Part shown: positions 36,623 through 36,945 of the stretch, one piece after another | Numbering within the stretch: the first letter of the stretch is position 1 | Layout: each line of letters opens with the position of its first letter | Assembly (NCBI GenBank): GCA_902539825.1 | Contig: CACBMH010000009.1 | Span: 1-36,945, forward strand | Direction: 5' to 3' | Length of the DNA stretch: 36,945 bases | From: an uncultured Alphaproteobacteria bacterium | GTDB taxonomy: Bacteria; Pseudomonadota; Alphaproteobacteria; HIMB59; GCA-002718135 | The notes under the pieces: generated by a model | Database searches by the model: none | Seen by the model: the letters and a program-made list of their open reading frames with translations, nothing else | What the model was told of the DNA's origin: nothing | Translations under genes and position numbers: made by a program

Positions 36623-36945
36623 TTAAATATTGATGCCTAAATTATTTGTTTTACAAAGATTATAAGCAAATCTTGCAATTGCAGTATCTTGTACGCCAGT
36701 TCCTGTCAAATCACATATCGTTATATCTTCTTTATTTTTTCTTCCTAAGCTTGGATCATTAATAATATCACCAAGTTCATTAAATTTTTCTTTAGAAGAA
36801 ATTATATTTTGTTTTAAAGCATGATGTAATTCACCCAAAACACTTGTTTGTAATTGATTGTCTGGCACATATTGATCGCAATATTTTAACATCTGAGGAT
36901 CTAATTCGTTTTTTTGTTCTGCATCTGATCCCATTGCTGTTATGT
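36623..36945 (-). CDS. ornithine cyclodeaminase/mu-crystallin family protein, C-terminal part; 5' end outside window
   Basis: ITAMGSDAEQKNELDPQMLKYCDQYVPDN...ICDLTGTGVQDTAIARFAY. Frame is open through the right edge, so the ATG at 36934 is internal. Confidence 0.85.
   Translation of the reverse strand, partial: ITAMGSDAEQKNELDPQMLKYCDQYVPDNQLQTSVLGELHHALKQNIISSKEKFNELGDIINDPSLGRKNKEDITICDLTGTGVQDTAIARFAYNLCKTNNLGINI

Noticed and set aside
1-36945. CRISPR arrays, tRNA/rRNA genes, IS elements, integrases, phage genes or antiviral defence genes
   Set aside because: No direct repeat-spacer pattern, cloverleaf-like tRNA sequence, transposase/integrase or known defence domain recognised; intergenic gaps are short and largely AT-rich.

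Overview
AT-rich window of about 37 kb with alphaproteobacterial-type proteins. It resembles a streamlined marine lineage such as Pelagibacterales, HIMB59 or AEGEAN-169, but that placement is inference. It is almost entirely catabolic and transport genes, mostly on the minus strand. Four blocks are visible. (1) A partial gamma-butyrobetaine-dioxygenase-like gene at the left edge, then a polyol/sugar-acid oxidation block: three SDRs, an IolG-like and a second Gfo/Idh/MocA dehydrogenase, a UxaA-type dehydratase, an Fe-ADH and an ALDH. (2) A glutamine-synthetase-like ligase, a TRAP transporter, an ALDH, a DadA-like FAD enzyme and a Pot-type ABC transporter. Both Pot permease genes, potB and potC, appear frameshifted at homopolymer tracts near their N-termini. 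(3) An EamA exporter, a divergent membrane-dipeptidase-like protein lacking canonical metal ligands, and a two-gene plus-strand unit of unknown function (a 554-aa protein plus a DUF3726-like protein). (4) A minus-strand block with an ectoine-hydrolase-like M24 protein, heterotetrameric sarcosine oxidase soxBDAG, a proline-racemase-family protein with Ser replacing the first catalytic Cys, a second M24 protein with a degenerate metal site, an M20 amidohydrolase, a 480-aa PLP fold-II enzyme and a truncated ornithine-cyclodeaminase-family gene. The best candidate for an undescribed system is the 554-aa/DUF3726-like pair embedded among remodelled peptidase-fold enzymes. I recognised no RNA genes, mobile elements, CRISPR arrays or transcriptional regulators. 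All family calls come from reading the sequence and recalled family motifs; no database search was run.
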